Below are positions 45,216 to 56,423 of a stretch of DNA of 64,000 nt, one piece after another. A model generated the notes under the pieces. It had not been told where the DNA came from. It saw only the letters and a program-made list of their open reading frames with translations, and did not search any database. The position numbers and the translations under genes were made by a program. Each line of letters starts with the position of its first letter. Positions within the stretch are counted from its first letter, which is position 1. The stretch covers positions 17,665,092 to 17,729,091 of the forward strand of contig CM060466.1 of NCBI GenBank assembly GCA_030544235.1, written 5' to 3'. The stretch is from Lepturacanthus savala (Eukaryota; Chordata; Actinopteri; Scombriformes; Trichiuridae).

Positions 45216-45590
45216 CTGTCTTTGGGGCAGCCAGAGGACCTGAGGGCTGCAGAGAATGGTAATATTTTTAAAAGCAAGCCCAGGACCCACCTATTTAACC
45301 TGGCTTTTAATTAATGTTTAATTCATTAGCCAGTTTATATTTTAGTCTATTTATCTTTCTAGTTACTGTTTTATTTACATATTTATTTATCCTTATAGCA
45401 GCGATTTATCTTTCAGTTATTTTTACTGTTTATTACTTATTTATATATTTCTTAAAGTAGTGTTGATTTGAGCTACTTTTAATGTTTTATTATTTTAATT
45501 TCTTAGTTCATGTATTTTAATGTGCTGAACTTGGGGCTTTGGGTGGGGTGGTGGCTGTTTTAGTGCTTTAAAAATGAAATTATTATTATC
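45216..45590 (+). mobile_element. LINE C-terminus and 3' UTR
   Basis: The plus strand at 45238-45318 reads LRAAENGNIFKSKPRTHLFN then LAFN and a stop, matching the 'FKSxLKTHLFxLAF' end of fish LINE reverse transcriptase proteins. A long AT-rich 3' region (TTTATTTATC, TTATTTATAT units) follows and ends at GTGCTTTAAAAATGAAATTA, typical of the 'GTGCTTTATAAATAAA' tail. A different lineage from the LINE at 31 kb, whose tail is GATTTGTGATTT. Confidence 0.78.
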
Positions 45591-45701
45591 AAAATACATG
45601 ATTACATATTGAAACAATAATACAGACACATCATTGTTTCAATATTGGTCAAAAAGATAAAATGTTCCTTTTTTTAAATTAATGATTAAAATATATTTAT
45701 T

Positions 45702-45704
<3 letters not shown>

Positions 45705-45774
<70 letters not shown>
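45705..45774. repeat. (AT)n microsatellite, 70 bp
   Basis: Pure AT run immediately before the A right arm. Confidence 0.97.
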
Positions 45775-45777
<3 letters not shown>

Positions 45778-45783
45778 TTGATG

Positions 45784-45922
45784 TCATTACTACCCCCCTT
45801 TCACAGCCATTTAAAGAAAAGTGTAAAACTATACTGAGATGATCTTCGGTACTTAAAATCTTGTTAGGGATGTCAAAATTCCAAATAAAAAACAGGAAAT
45901 ATAATATGGGACATTTAAATGG

Positions 45923-45934
<12 letters not shown>
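45784..45934 (-). repeat. Inverted-repeat family A, right arm
   Basis: Reverse complement of 42975-43140: GTCATTACTACCCCCCTTTC, ACAGCCATTTAAAG, AAAACTATACTGAGATGATC, GTACTTAAAATCTTGTTAGG and GGGACATTTAAATGGTAT. Confidence 0.85.
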
Positions 45935-45989
<55 letters not shown>

Positions 45990-46014
45990 GTGTGTGTGTG
46001 TGTGTGTGTGTGTG
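45922..46014. repeat. Compound (AT)n(GT)n microsatellite
   Basis: AT run to 45985, then GT to 46014. It starts inside the end of the A arm. Confidence 0.97.
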
Positions 46015-46079
46015 GTCCCCCTTAAGTTTTTCACTATATATTTCAGTCATTTGCTAAAATCATTTAAGTTAATTTTTGT

Positions 46080-46345
46080 TTGTTCCTCATGAATGTACAC
46101 ACAGCCCTCCATATTGACAGAAAAACACAAAATTGTTGATATTTTTTCAGATGTATTAAAAAAGAAAAACTGAAATATCACATGGCCATAAGTATTCAGA
46201 CCCCATTGCTGTGACACTCATATATGTAACCCAGGCTCTGTCCATTTCTTCTGCTGGTTCTGTACCTTAATTGGAGTCCAGCTGTGTTTGATCATACAAG
46301 AAACTGAATATAATAAAGAGTGAAATGTAAGGGGGTCTATGTAAT
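46080..46345 (+). mobile_element. Tc1-like element, internally deleted
   Basis: AAAACTGAAATATCACATGG then CCATAAGTATTCAGACCCCA, followed by GTACCTTAATTGGAGTCCAG and CTGTGTTTGAT, match the 5' side of a common fish Tc1 ('CATTGxCATAAGTATTCAGAC...CCTTAATTGGAGTCCACCTGTG'). GTGAAATGTAAGGGGGTCTA resembles the 3' end ('GTGAA.....AAGGGGTCTGAATAC'). No transposase motif lies between, so the whole coding region is lost. Confidence 0.78.
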
Positions 46346-46356
46346 TCACCTACCCA

Positions 46357-46357
<1 letters not shown>

Positions 46358-46428
<71 letters not shown>
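46358..46428. repeat. Compound (AT)n(GT)n microsatellite
   Basis: AT to 46398 followed by GT to 46428. Confidence 0.97.
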
Positions 46429-46430
<2 letters not shown>

Positions 46431-46483
46431 CATAATAGTAATAACTGTAACTTATGACTTTGTGAAACTGTAATCTTATGGCT
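46429..46483 (+). repeat. Shared flank of GT microsatellite (copy 2)
   Basis: AGCATAATAGTAATAACTGT followed by AACTTATGACTTTGTGAAAC, nearly identical to 9815-9872 and in the same position after a GT run. Confidence 0.8.
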
Positions 46484-47410
46484 CTATGGCATCACTGTGT
46501 GTGTGTGTATGTGTGCGCACACACATATGATGACACCATTGCTCAGTGACTATTTCATGATGTTCTCTTTCTGACTTTCAGTGTTGTGTTGTTAAAAACT
46601 CGATGTACAGAAGATCATGAAAAAAAAAGAACTTTTCAATATGGTATCGCACCATTTACCCCAGTAAAGGAATATCGCTTTCATAGTGAAATCCAAAACA
46701 CTGTTTCAAAGACACATTGCCTTTGTGATTAATGAAATTTCTTCATGAAAAAGCTACTGGATCTTGCAACATGCTGCTTTGCTTTGCATCATGGGCTTCA
46801 CTCACACTGTTTATGTGCTTTTTTGTTTGCAGAAATAACTGCCTCACTGCACATTTATTACACTACATTAATCACTGGATACGAAATGCAGATTTTATAT
46901 TTGTTTCAAGGTGAGCAAATTGTAATATCCTAACAGGTCTTTAGGACAAATACCACCATGTACACAACATCATGCTTAAAGGCTAATTGTGGTTTATTGC
47001 AGTGTGGAGCTTACCCTTTTAGCTCCAACAGCACTGCACCCACCAAGGCAATGAGTAATATTTGAGAATGGGATGACACCACCTTAATATGTGTCAGTTA
47101 CAACTAGAAACACGAGCAGCCAGTCAAGCAAATGTAATTGGAAGAGAAATCGAAAAGGACGCTGTCATCTGTCTGCTGTAAACATCCATCTCTGTTTACT
47201 GATTAGCTGACCAACCATCAGCATTTATTTTCATCTGAGAGATGAAAGCTAAAGCTCAGAGGCCCTGTTAGTTCTTTCCTGTTTACCGTGTTTGTGGTGC
47301 ACGGGGTTGTGTTTTATCCATGCTGACAGTGCTATTTACTTATTTACTTACTTACATGGTTGACTATTCAGACAGATGAGTGCAGACGGGTATTATTCCA
47401 GTGGAAAAAA
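46484..47410. other. No gene seen
   Basis: A short GTGTGTGTATGTGTGCGCAC patch near 46500. The ORFs at 46732-46933 have no motif. Confidence 0.5.
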
Positions 47411-47411
47411 A

Positions 47412-47478
47412 TATACACATGCCCTTGAACCTGCAACCTTCTTGCTGTGAGGCAACAGCGCTAACCCCTGCCCTAGTG
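47412..47478 (-). mobile_element. tRNA-derived SINE head (fragment)
   Basis: On the minus strand: GGGCAGGGGTTAGCGCTGTT then GCCTCACAGCAAGAAGGTTG and CAGGTTCAAGGGCATG. This follows the head of a widespread fish SINE ('GCAGTGGTTAGCGCTGTCGCCTCACAGCAAGAAGG...GGTTCGAATCC'), with pol III A-box-like and B-box-like segments. The body and tail are absent and the B box is mutated. Confidence 0.82.
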
Positions 47479-47954
47479 TGAGGAAAGTAAATCACAGCAT
47501 GATGAACATACTATAACCTGAACTCTAGTTTAGCAGAACTGTCATGTCTCATTGAAGTTCAGTCAAAAGTGAACGTCACCGCTGAGAACTGATCATGTTG
47601 CAGAGAAGTGTAGTGCCAGCCAGGTAGTGTGTTTGTCATGTTGATGTCACTGACAGAGTAATCATTAATTATCCTGGTGATCTATCTGTGTGTTTTTGTG
47701 AATGGAGTCTCGCTTTGCTGACGCTTTACTACCATTGTAGTCAGATTATTGACATGTTTTACTTGCAATGAACACAAACAAATATAAATCTTTTTTTTTT
47801 TTTCTTTCAATTACTACAGAAGCCAGCCTGTCAGTCCCCATCAGTCCCTTATTAGTCTCTCAGCAATTTATTATGTCTTTTAATAGTCACTTGCACCATT
47901 TTTACTGAGTTACAGCAACAATCAACACTATCTCCATGGAAATGAAAACAGTGA
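47479..47954. other. No gene seen
   Basis: Plain sequence with a poly-T tract near 47793-47804. Confidence 0.5.
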
Positions 47955-48045
47955 ATATCTTGTGGCCACGCATTAGAAACTCATGACCATGCATCAATTA
48001 TCTCATGGCCATGTATTAGTATCTTGTGGAGATACTATTGCATTA
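47955..48045. repeat. Divergent tandem repeat, unit about 22-24 bp
   Basis: Three to four units of the form CTCATGGCCATGCATTAGTA can be lined up: CTTGTGGCCACGCATTAGAA, CTCATGACCATGCATCAATT, CTCATGGCCATGTATTAGTA and a decayed CTTGTGGAGATACTATTG. Confidence 0.6.
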
Positions 48046-48819
48046 TTTATTTTATATCCAATGTCACCAGAAGGGCTCCGTAGGAGGGGCATCTTACAGG
48101 TGCTTTACTCTGTTGATCTAATTTTTCATGATTTTGTCGATCAATTTGTTTATTTGACTTCTTATCATTGTTTTCAGTTTCTGTTTTAATTAGTTACGTT
48201 TAAAAATACCAATATATTGAGTCAAAAGCACTCAATTCCACCCATGCAAGTTTAATAGGCAAAACTATTTATTGAATTATTGGTTTCCATGGTCCTAACT
48301 TAATGTATCACTATCACACCACACTGTTAGTCATTTTAAAGGAGACAGATGTATTTCATTATTGTAAATTACCCAAAACACTAATATTTTTTTTCCCCAG
48401 ATGATTGTATAACATTGTTTTTTGAGAAGAAATATGTTGGTTGGGAAACATGGTGGTAGGATGAGGGTTAAAAAAAGGCCAAATTGCCAATCAATATGTA
48501 TCCTGAAGTTGACTAAGTCCAATGGGTGTTGCTAGATGCAGCCAAAGCAAACGTGAATGAAATGAGATATAGCATTTATTAAGTATATATTTTCAGCATA
48601 AGGAATTAACATAAAAAGGCGTGCAGCGTGCATACTGATGAAACTCTCAGGGGGTCTGCGTGGTACTTGAAGCACCCACTCACATGCTTAGTCAGAGTCT
48701 GAAATCAAAAACAATGTGGAAAGAGATTATTTATTTGACTGTCAGGTCTGAAGTGGGCAGAATTTATGTAAATACGCAAAACCAAACATTATCTGTGGGA
48801 AACATATTAAAACTTAATA
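48046..48819. other. No gene seen
   Basis: AT-rich; nothing recognisable. Confidence 0.5.
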
Positions 48820-49030
48820 GGGTGATATCAGGTAAACTGGGCCACTTTTGGTAAATGGCTTAGAACGATAACACAATACCAAATATGCTTTTTCTATGAC
48901 TATTTATGAATAATAATAACTGTTTCTCATCATTTTGTGTCAGAATTATGTGATAAAAAAACACTATAAATGGTGAGATCTGCCATTTTTTTCATGTAAA
49001 ATGGGCCATCTCATCAGGTAAAATGGGTTA
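48820..49030 (-). repeat. Dispersed repeat family T, copy 2 (inverted)
   Basis: Starts GGGTGATATCAGGTAAACTG then GGCCAC, has AACACAATACCAAATATGC, ATCATTTTGTGTCAGAATTA and TGTGATAAAA, and ends AAAATGGGCCAT ... CAGGTAAAATGGGTT. In reverse complement every block follows copy 1 at 8215-8408. Confidence 0.75.
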
Positions 49031-49190
49031 AGTTAGATCTGTTATGCCAGGCTACTTACCATGCACATTTCTAGTGCAGTCTAGATTTGAAGTATTGTCT
49101 CACCCACCATAGAAACCATAAGCTAATCAAATCACCTGTTTCTTGTCAACCACAGTGATCGCAACAGTTGGGACCCCCATATATATATAT

Positions 49191-49453
49191 AGTACAGGCC
49201 AAATTTTGGACACACCTTCTCATTCAATGTGTTTTCTTTATTTATTACTTTATTTATTTATTTATTTACTTTATTTTACATTGTAGATTATCACTGAAGG
49301 CATCAAAACTATGAATGAACACATATGGAGTTATGTACTTAAATTCCACTAATTAACCCTGATAAGGCAATAAGCCACAACTATGAAGTGAAAACCATTT
49401 CAGGTGACTTAACTTGACTTCAGGTAGGTGTATCCAAACTTTTGGCCTGTACT
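49191..49453. mobile_element. Tc1-like MITE with intact ends, 263 bp
   Basis: Ends AGTACAGGCCAAATTTTGGA (from 49191) and, in reverse, AGTACAGGCCAAAAGTTTGG (to 49453), matching the 'CAGTACAGGCCAAAAGTTTGGACACACC' ends of a well-known fish Tc1 group. TA-rich DNA flanks both sides, so the TA duplication cannot be fixed. Inside, TCACTGAAGGCATCAAAACT and ATGAATGAACACATATGGAG match the subterminal region, and GTGAAAACCATTTCAGGTGA is the scrap that joins the two halves after loss of the transposase. Confidence 0.88.
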
Positions 49454-50139
49454 ATATATATATATATACACAAAATATATCAAATGTTTGATGATAGCCA
49501 TAAATAATGAATGGAATTGTCATATTACAAGTGTACATCAACAAACCACAACAAATACATCAAATTGAATACTGCAATAGATTACATTTGTGTTGCCATC
49601 AGCGTCCTGAGACTTTTAATTAGCAGCCTTGGTGTGACAGAAATATGTTACCTATGCACATTATATTGACTTTTTTCTCAACCTCTGACAGGTGAAACAA
49701 CTCTAAATCTCTCTCTCTCTTGTCTCTTCGTATTGCTTTGAACGACATTTGTTGATTTCATACCCGTACTGTCTCCACCTGGAGTCTACGTGAGTTATAT
49801 TGATGGCTACTTTGTGCATCTCGTTATTTAACTCCTCTGAATTGGAAACAGCATCAAAGGATGATGATATCGCCCGTCATGACTGAGCCAAGGTTGCTGC
49901 CGATTGGGTTTCTTTGTCCCCGCTGCTTTTATTGGCTTAAAAATAGACTGTACAGAATTAGTTTGCTTGGTTCACTGATGAAATGCACTTTACCAGGTCA
50001 TGACTGATGTGATTAGCAACAGAAATAGACTGGTACTAGGTATGTGACAAAAAGTGTGTTATTGGTGCATATTAATTAGAAAACTGATCTAATTATTTTG
50101 GAATATTCCTGAATATTACAGCAGATAATAGCACATGGG
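49454..50139. other. No gene seen
   Basis: A short CTCTCTCTCT run near 49711. Nothing else recognised. Confidence 0.5.
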
Positions 50140-50285
50140 TCAGTGACTTGATACGTGATAATTTAACTCTCTTAAAAAGGTTTTAAAAAACACTTGCTAT
50201 CAATTAGTTTTATATTCTAGGTGGATTATATATTTAAAATGTATTATTCTTTTTTGGTTACACCATTTGACAATTTGTGCCACAT
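50140..50285 (+). repeat. Dispersed repeat family U, copy 2
   Basis: AATTTAACTCTCTTAAAAAG, GTTTTAAAAAACACTTGCTA, TCAATTAGTTTTATATTCTA, GTGGATTATATATTTAAAAT and CACCATTTGACA correspond in order to 38928-39080. Confidence 0.65.
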
Positions 50286-52098
50286 TCCTTACTGCATTAA
50301 AAAATCTTTGCATAAATTGAAGCAGGCTCAAGGCAAACCAAACATCAGCATTCAACATAACTACAAATGATTATGTCACTTTAAACATGATTGGATATCT
50401 GAATGGCCAGGATTTACTGGATCAAGTTGTGATTCCATTGCAGTCATTTGCACTAGCAAGTTGAGTAGCACACAAAGCGTATGTGTGTGTATATGAAGCA
50501 ACTTTGAATTGTGAATCAAACCTGAAGCCACTGAAGTTTCCAATGTACTAACAGTTAACAGAGAGAGAGTGGTTTCAATCAGCTGAGTGGAACTTGCTGT
50601 GTGTCACTGTTGTAACGTTTTATACCAGAGAACATTGTCAGGTGCTGGATTTGAACTCAATCTATCTGTCACTCTGGCTGAGGGAGCAGTGGTTAAGCCA
50701 CTGAACTGGCCGGTTGCTGCTGAAGGAAACAAAAATGCTGATTTTCCAAAGGAGAGATTGATTTGCCCAAAATGAAGGTTCTGGTCTAGAAATGTGTACA
50801 TCATTGGTGGCAGCAAGACTAATGGAGCATAATGATCTATGATACTGATGCTAAGAGACTGAAACTGCACCCTGCACTGCAGTGAATGAGAGCCTGTCCC
50901 ATGGAGATTAGGGATCTTAAATTGAACTGATAAGAAGAGTCTCCCTATCAGTTAAGGTTAAGATCCCCAAACATATAAATCCTATTGGGAATGTATTTCC
51001 ATTGTGAGACACAAGAGGCTTATGGCAACAAGGTAGATTCATGTTTGAGGTGCTCAAACTGTGGGAGTGAGAGGTCTATAAATTTTCATTCTCTGGTCTG
51101 AAAACATCTCTACAAGATAATAACTCTACCCCCTGACAAACTGGTGACACTTGAAGACTGCTGAAATTTGCTCAATTCAGACTTAATTGTACTAAAGGAA
51201 TAACAACAAGGAACACAACTTTGGATGTTCAAAGCTTTGTGAACATCCTAAAGTTTGAAATCCTCCTATTGACTTCCATTATAAATCTGAATACTTTAGA
51301 AATGATATAAAATCATGGACACATGTTAAAATGAATTTGATCTCCATGCAACCCCACTTGAAGAGGATGAGTCACCTATTCAGAGGTGTAGGACAACAAG
51401 CACTTTTTTTTTGTTTTTCGCATCTTTTACAAAAGAAACAAAAAACAACAACAACAACAAAGCACCCTCTAGGAAGATGTACATGATGCCGTTGAAACAA
51501 AGTTTGTATGAGAGTACAGAGACGGAGATCGAGAAATAAAAAAAAATACTTCTGTGCGGTTCTCTTAAGGAATATTAATTTGCATATACAGTATATGATT
51601 GATAATAAAAGCATGCAGCACGGTGACCTGACCTCTGCTCTTGCCATTGTGGGATAAGAGGCTTCAGTGGTAAGATGATGTAAGATGGAAGAAGACTGAA
51701 GGAGAGGAGAAAATGAAAACCATATGTCAGTTTTCTTCTTCTCTCCATAATAAGAGATGATAAAGTGAAGTATCAGTGACAGGATAAGGTTTTCTCAGAT
51801 ATTAGAGAAACTGATATAAGCAGCTTCACTGGACCTAATTTAGTTAGAGAAACCTGGGTGCATGGCCATTTCCTTTAGATTTGGATACAAGCAGCATCTA
51901 GGATCAAATCTCTGTCAACTCTCAACTCTACACTCATAAGTAGTATGAATTTGTAGTGCAGCATAATGAATACATCTGACAATCAAGCTACAATAGACAA
52001 GGTCTGTATTTGTACAAATTTTAATTAATTTTAAGTATTTTTTTAGGTTGCCTGAGAAGCTCTTGGAAATAGTAACATTATTGTGTACATATAGGAAC
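50286..52098. other. No gene seen
   Basis: Contains a CAGTGGTTAAGCCACTG inverted repeat (about 50689-50705) beside a GGATTTGAACTC block (tRNA B-box-like in reverse), but they do not make a consistent tRNA or SINE. ORFs on both strands over 50587-50870 and 51372-51647 have no motif. Confidence 0.45.
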
Positions 52099-52127
52099 TG
52101 TTTAGCTGTTAGTGTAACAGCTAAACA
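52099..52127. other. Perfect 12-bp hairpin, 5-base loop
   Basis: TGTTTAGCTGTT (52099-52110), loop AGTGT, AACAGCTAAACA (52116-52127). Perfect pairing. Function unknown. Confidence 0.85.
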
Positions 52128-52574
52128 TTTCAATATCACTGCCCACCTTCCTGTCTCACCTGTGTACAGAAACAGAACAGATGTTGGTAATGGCCTTGAG
52201 TGCAGATTTCCCACCAGTCCCACCCACAACTGTCTGTTGGCCTCTCCTAGGGTGATTATTGCCTGTCTGGCATCCTCTCTTCAATCAGTGCCAAACTAAT
52301 GGCATGTTGTTAGGCTGAGGGCAGGAAGAGAGACAGCCACTTGACTTCCGACTGGGCAAAGCAGGATTTTAACTATCTCAAGGCAGATGCTGTTCTTTGC
52401 TGTCACGTCCTCTTTGACACATGTCCTTATAATCCTGTGGAATGACAGGGATTTAAGCAGGTTATTAGGGTTTGATTGGTTTGGGTTTTTCAGCCTTGAT
52501 CATAGTGGTGCTCACTCCGCAGTACACACATGTACATGTACACACATGTATGCAACAGTACTGCCCAGACGAAG

Positions 52575-52770
52575 TAATAAATAACTTTATTTATATAGGA
52601 TTTTTCTACTACAGTTACAAAGTTTTTCACCAACAAGAACAAATACAAGTAAGCTGCAAAGCCAAAAATGACAAAATCAACCAACAAATACATTAACATG
52701 AATAAAACAAATCTATTGTAGTAATAAACCAATGCCTTAAAGTAACATATACAATAAGAAACATCAAATA
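52575..52770 (-). mobile_element. LINE 3' end, minus orientation (tentative)
   Basis: Plus strand AATAACTTTATTTATATAGG followed by TTACAAAGTTTTTCACCAAC resembles the reverse of the fish LINE tail 'GTAAAGTGCTTTGTAA...TATATAAATAAAGTT'. The A-rich remainder fits a decayed 3' UTR. Confidence 0.5.
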
Positions 52771-52999
52771 ATAAAGCAAAAGCTATATGGTAGAAGTACA
52801 TTTTGTAGAAATGTTAACATGTTGGATGATCTTAAAAATTATCCTTTTAAAATTTGGATTCTCTGAAATTTATCTTGCACACAAGAAAAACAGACAGACC
52901 AGACTTCAAGGATGTGTTGTTCCCACAATGGTGATTAACATCTTCAGCCAGCTGCCTGGCTGAGCCTGGAACTTATGACCCTTCCCCCTGGGAAACCTT
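52771..52999. other. No gene seen
   Basis: Short spacer. Confidence 0.5.
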
Positions 53000-54090
53000 G
53001 TTTCACAACTTCAGGGGATGTCATCAGAGCTATAAAGGCACTGGCCTTTGTCTCATTCTCTCTCCAAGTTCTTCTCTTCACTCTTACCAGCTCTCTTTCC
53101 CCAACTTTCACCAAGTCTTCACTTCTTCCGGTCTCCTGCTCATCAGCAGAGCACCGCTCTGTAGCAGAAGAAGCAGCAGGCCTGAAACCTTCAGCAGCTT
53201 CTCTGCTCTCAAGGGATTATCCAGCTGCTTTCAGTGTCTCATGGACCTGCAAGTGACGGAGGACTCAACAACGTCCAGCGAGCACCACTGAAGCAACTCA
53301 GACCTGGTTCTTCAACCAGAAACAAGGATTAACAAAGAGCAGTGTGACCTGCACAACGGATCTACTCCACAACGAACACCACAGCTGCAACAACATCTTC
53401 AGCCACCACACAAGGAAGCTGAACCAGAGAGCAACGCTTCCCTTACCTTTCATGGACTAATAATATGAATTGGGCAGAACACAACATTAACAAACATGGT
53501 TAAGCAAGACTGTTGAACTTTGCTAATGTGTTTAGATCATAGGCTACAGTTCACCATGTTTTCAGCTTGTAAGAAAGTTTAGTTTGATGTTAGTGTCCCA
53601 ACCTGCATGATACTAACCTCTCTTTAACACAACACCTTGAAAGACAGACAAAGGTTAAGCCTACATACACACACACAGACATACACAAGCATGGTCGGCC
53701 ATTTTGCCTTTGTTCTCAACAGTCAAAGAGCCCCACATGGCCTGAACTATGCAGAATAGCCACCACAGCAGCCATCTTTGTAGTTCCCACACAGACACAC
53801 ACACACGCAGCATCCATCCACACACATTCACATGTACACAGGCCCATTTAGTTTAGATTGTTTATTGCATGTTTTTACTTTTGTGTTTTTATGAATAAAT
53901 CCTTTTGAGAAATATGTGCTGCCTCTTTAATGTTGTGCAATAATGAATTATACCAACCTCTACTTTAGAACTACAAATCCTTCAACCATAAATAGCTATT
54001 AATACAGTGATCCTTTATTACAATTCATGAGACTGAATCAGGGGATTCTTTTCCTCTTAACTGAGAGGTGGTGCCTCGAACATTCTACTT
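53000..54090 (+). mobile_element. LTR-like / retroelement promoter-to-polyA unit (tentative)
   Basis: GAGCTATAAAGGCACTGGCC (from about 53028) carries a TATA box. About 860 bp later ATGAATAAATCCTTTTGAGA holds an AATAAA signal (53894-53899) followed by TGTGCTGCCTCTTTAATGTT and GTGCAATAATGAATTATACC. The arrangement and the wording of the DNA recall a dispersed fish LTR. I see no paired second LTR, primer-binding site or gag/pol motif, and cannot fix TG...CA borders. CA runs interrupt it near 53670 and 53790. The overlapping ORFs at 52975-53291 carry no known domain. Confidence 0.35.
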
Positions 54091-54750
54091 TTAATGAATA
54101 AATGATTTACTGATTCTTTTTGTTTGTGAATTAGTGTAAGACACAACATACTTTGACACCCCATGGAGTCAAAGTACTGCGGACACTACAATTTTATTTT
54201 AATGCTCCATGGCACAACATTATCATGGTGCCACGAGCGAGGCTGGCACAACAGATGACAAAAAATAATATAAACATGTCAGGAGGTATTAGAACACCTG
54301 CTATAGTGTTTATTATCCATACAGTTGGAGATAATTCCTTGTTTAGCAAAGAGATTGATTCATACCATTGTACTGTATGCTGCCACCTTTGGGTGGGAAA
54401 AAAAAAAACAAAAAACGATGCACCCCATTAAGTCATCATGAGAACTGCTGTTGTCTTTTGGAGTTCAGCCTGTGAATAAATGTATGCAAGTGATGTTTTT
54501 GAAGTGGGAGGAGATCTTTTAACTGGCCAAGAGAAATCCCTTAGCTGTAATTCAATCACAGAGTTCACAGATGCTCACGCAGCGCAATCAAATTCCAACA
54601 TGTATGAATCAATTCCGCAGGACTCCGGAGCACTGACTGCTTTAGGTAAGACAGCTGGTCTGGGGAGAGCTGAGCCAGTTGAGAACTGAGTTGTCAATTT
54701 AAGTGTCATCAAATGTGTTGCTAAACTAAACCAGTTTTAGAGATGTAAGA
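54091..54750. other. No gene seen; small hairpin
   Basis: ACTTTGAC-ACCCCATGGA-GTCAAAGT forms an 8-bp stem near 54150-54175. The 92-residue ORF over 54153-54431 has no known motif. Confidence 0.5.
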
Positions 54751-55240
54751 ATGTTGGCATTTTGCAACAATCACTTTATCTTAATTTTTCTAAAACGTTG
54801 TGATATCAGTGTTTTTACAGTTAGGCATGAAAAGGGGCTTTTACTTTGAAGGGCATTCAATTTATGAGGTCACATGACGTGATGACACATGGAAGGTTGT
54901 CTTTTATTCAGTCTTTTTCAACCATCTGGGGTAAGTAAACTTTATTTATTTATTTTTATTTTTTATTTTTTATTATTATTTATTATTATTATTATTATTT
55001 TTCTAATATGCTAAAACAGATTATTGCATACAACAATAGTAGCAATAGTAATCTCACTTAATCAGTAGCAGTGGAAACAATAACTGTTCTGTACTGTTGA
55101 ATAAGAAGGGGTAGACATATGTTTACAACTTCTTCTTATACTTGTTTTAATATATCTATTATTTAGGCCATTTAAGTAATACAAACATTCATAACATGTT
55201 TTACCATATCTAAGTAATATTCCATGCAATAGAGGGTTAA
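54751..55240 (-). mobile_element. piggyBac-like MITE PB1, copy E (inverted)
   Basis: The right edge is ATGCAATAGAGGGTTAA (to 55240), the perfect inverse of the copy C left end. Internally, in reverse, come GTAATATTACTTAGATATGG-like, ACTTACCCCAGATGGTTGAA, GTCATGTGACCTCATAAATT and TGCCTAACTGTAAAAACAC. The left edge is worn (TGTTGGCATTTTGCAACA). An ATT-rich microsatellite (54941-55002) interrupts it. Confidence 0.82.
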
Positions 55241-56125
55241 ACATAAACAATGAAAAGCATATTTGAATTACATTATTATAGAAGGAACCCTGAAAATACC
55301 AATGTGAAATGTTCTATTATATTAAAGTAATCCTAAAAATGACTAAACAAATTACCCAGTTTATAATGCAAATACGTTATTACACATGAAAATATAAGTT
55401 TTAGGGTTTAAGATTCACACATTTGGTGAACAGTCACAAATGATCAAATCTTATATTTCCCTTTTTTTTTTTTACTAAATGATTGGCAACAGGTTCGTCC
55501 CTCTGCCCTCCTTAACAAGAGTCCATCAGAGTGAGTTTTTCGGATCTTCTTTTCCTATCCAGGGTCATCATCGCATTGCCAGGAAACCCTGAGCTGTTTT
55601 AGTTTGATGAACTCAATATGAAGTTTATGCCATGTATGTAATTACGTTTAAGCTTTTCCTTCAGCCAGAGGCTCACTGCTCCTGTACTGGTACAGTATGT
55701 CCCTTAATGAACGGTTGTTTAGTTGACAAGTGGCACCAAGAGACGCAGCAGATCCTGAAGCAATGCGATTTTCATTAATAATATTCACTCGTGCTGGGTA
55801 TAATCTGACAATGGAAAAGGCTGAACAGGCTGATGTTACATAAGACATGAGAAGAGAAAAAACTTAATTAATCCCAGTGTGTGCACATGATGCTCCCGCA
55901 CGGCAGCCATAAACGTATAAACATCAATTAAAAACATGGAGAATAATCCACTATTAAAACTTAAATGAGCCAACAGTGTGTGTTGATATGTTATAATGTA
56001 ATACTCCTCTCAGATGATCACTGTTGAGGTCGGTTGCTGGGCACCACACTGCTGCTCAAAGGGCTGAAGGAGTCCTAGAAGTTTGCTGCCTAGCAAACAA
56101 ACATGCTGCTTAGCTACTTTCTAAC
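55241..56125. other. No gene seen
   Basis: Nothing recognisable on either strand. Confidence 0.5.
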
Positions 56126-56392
56126 TTAACCCTTATGTTGTGTTCCTGGTCAAATCTGACTGTCTCTGAAAATTATGGTTAATTTGATTCAGATTCCATG
56201 ACTTTGTCCACAAAGAGGATTTCAGCACACAAAATATATTGTATTAATTTACATACAATTTTGTGTGTTTTATTCAACTTTTGTACACTCTTGGTGTTCC
56301 TGGTCAAAAATTACTGATCATTAGAAATGAATGGGGGAGACCAGAATTAATGTAAGAAATTAACCTCAGGTACAGGTACATTTGTCAAATGG

Positions 56393-56423
<31 letters not shown>

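Noticed and set aside
50630..50725. Possible tRNA or SINE from CAGTGGTTAAGCCACTG and GGATTTGAACTC
   Set aside because: The A-box-like and B-box-like parts lie on opposite strands and no cloverleaf can be drawn.
53000..53291. Overlapping Ser-rich ORFs as a secreted protein
   Set aside because: They begin just upstream of a TATA box in an LTR-like unit and have no recognisable domain or conserved frame.
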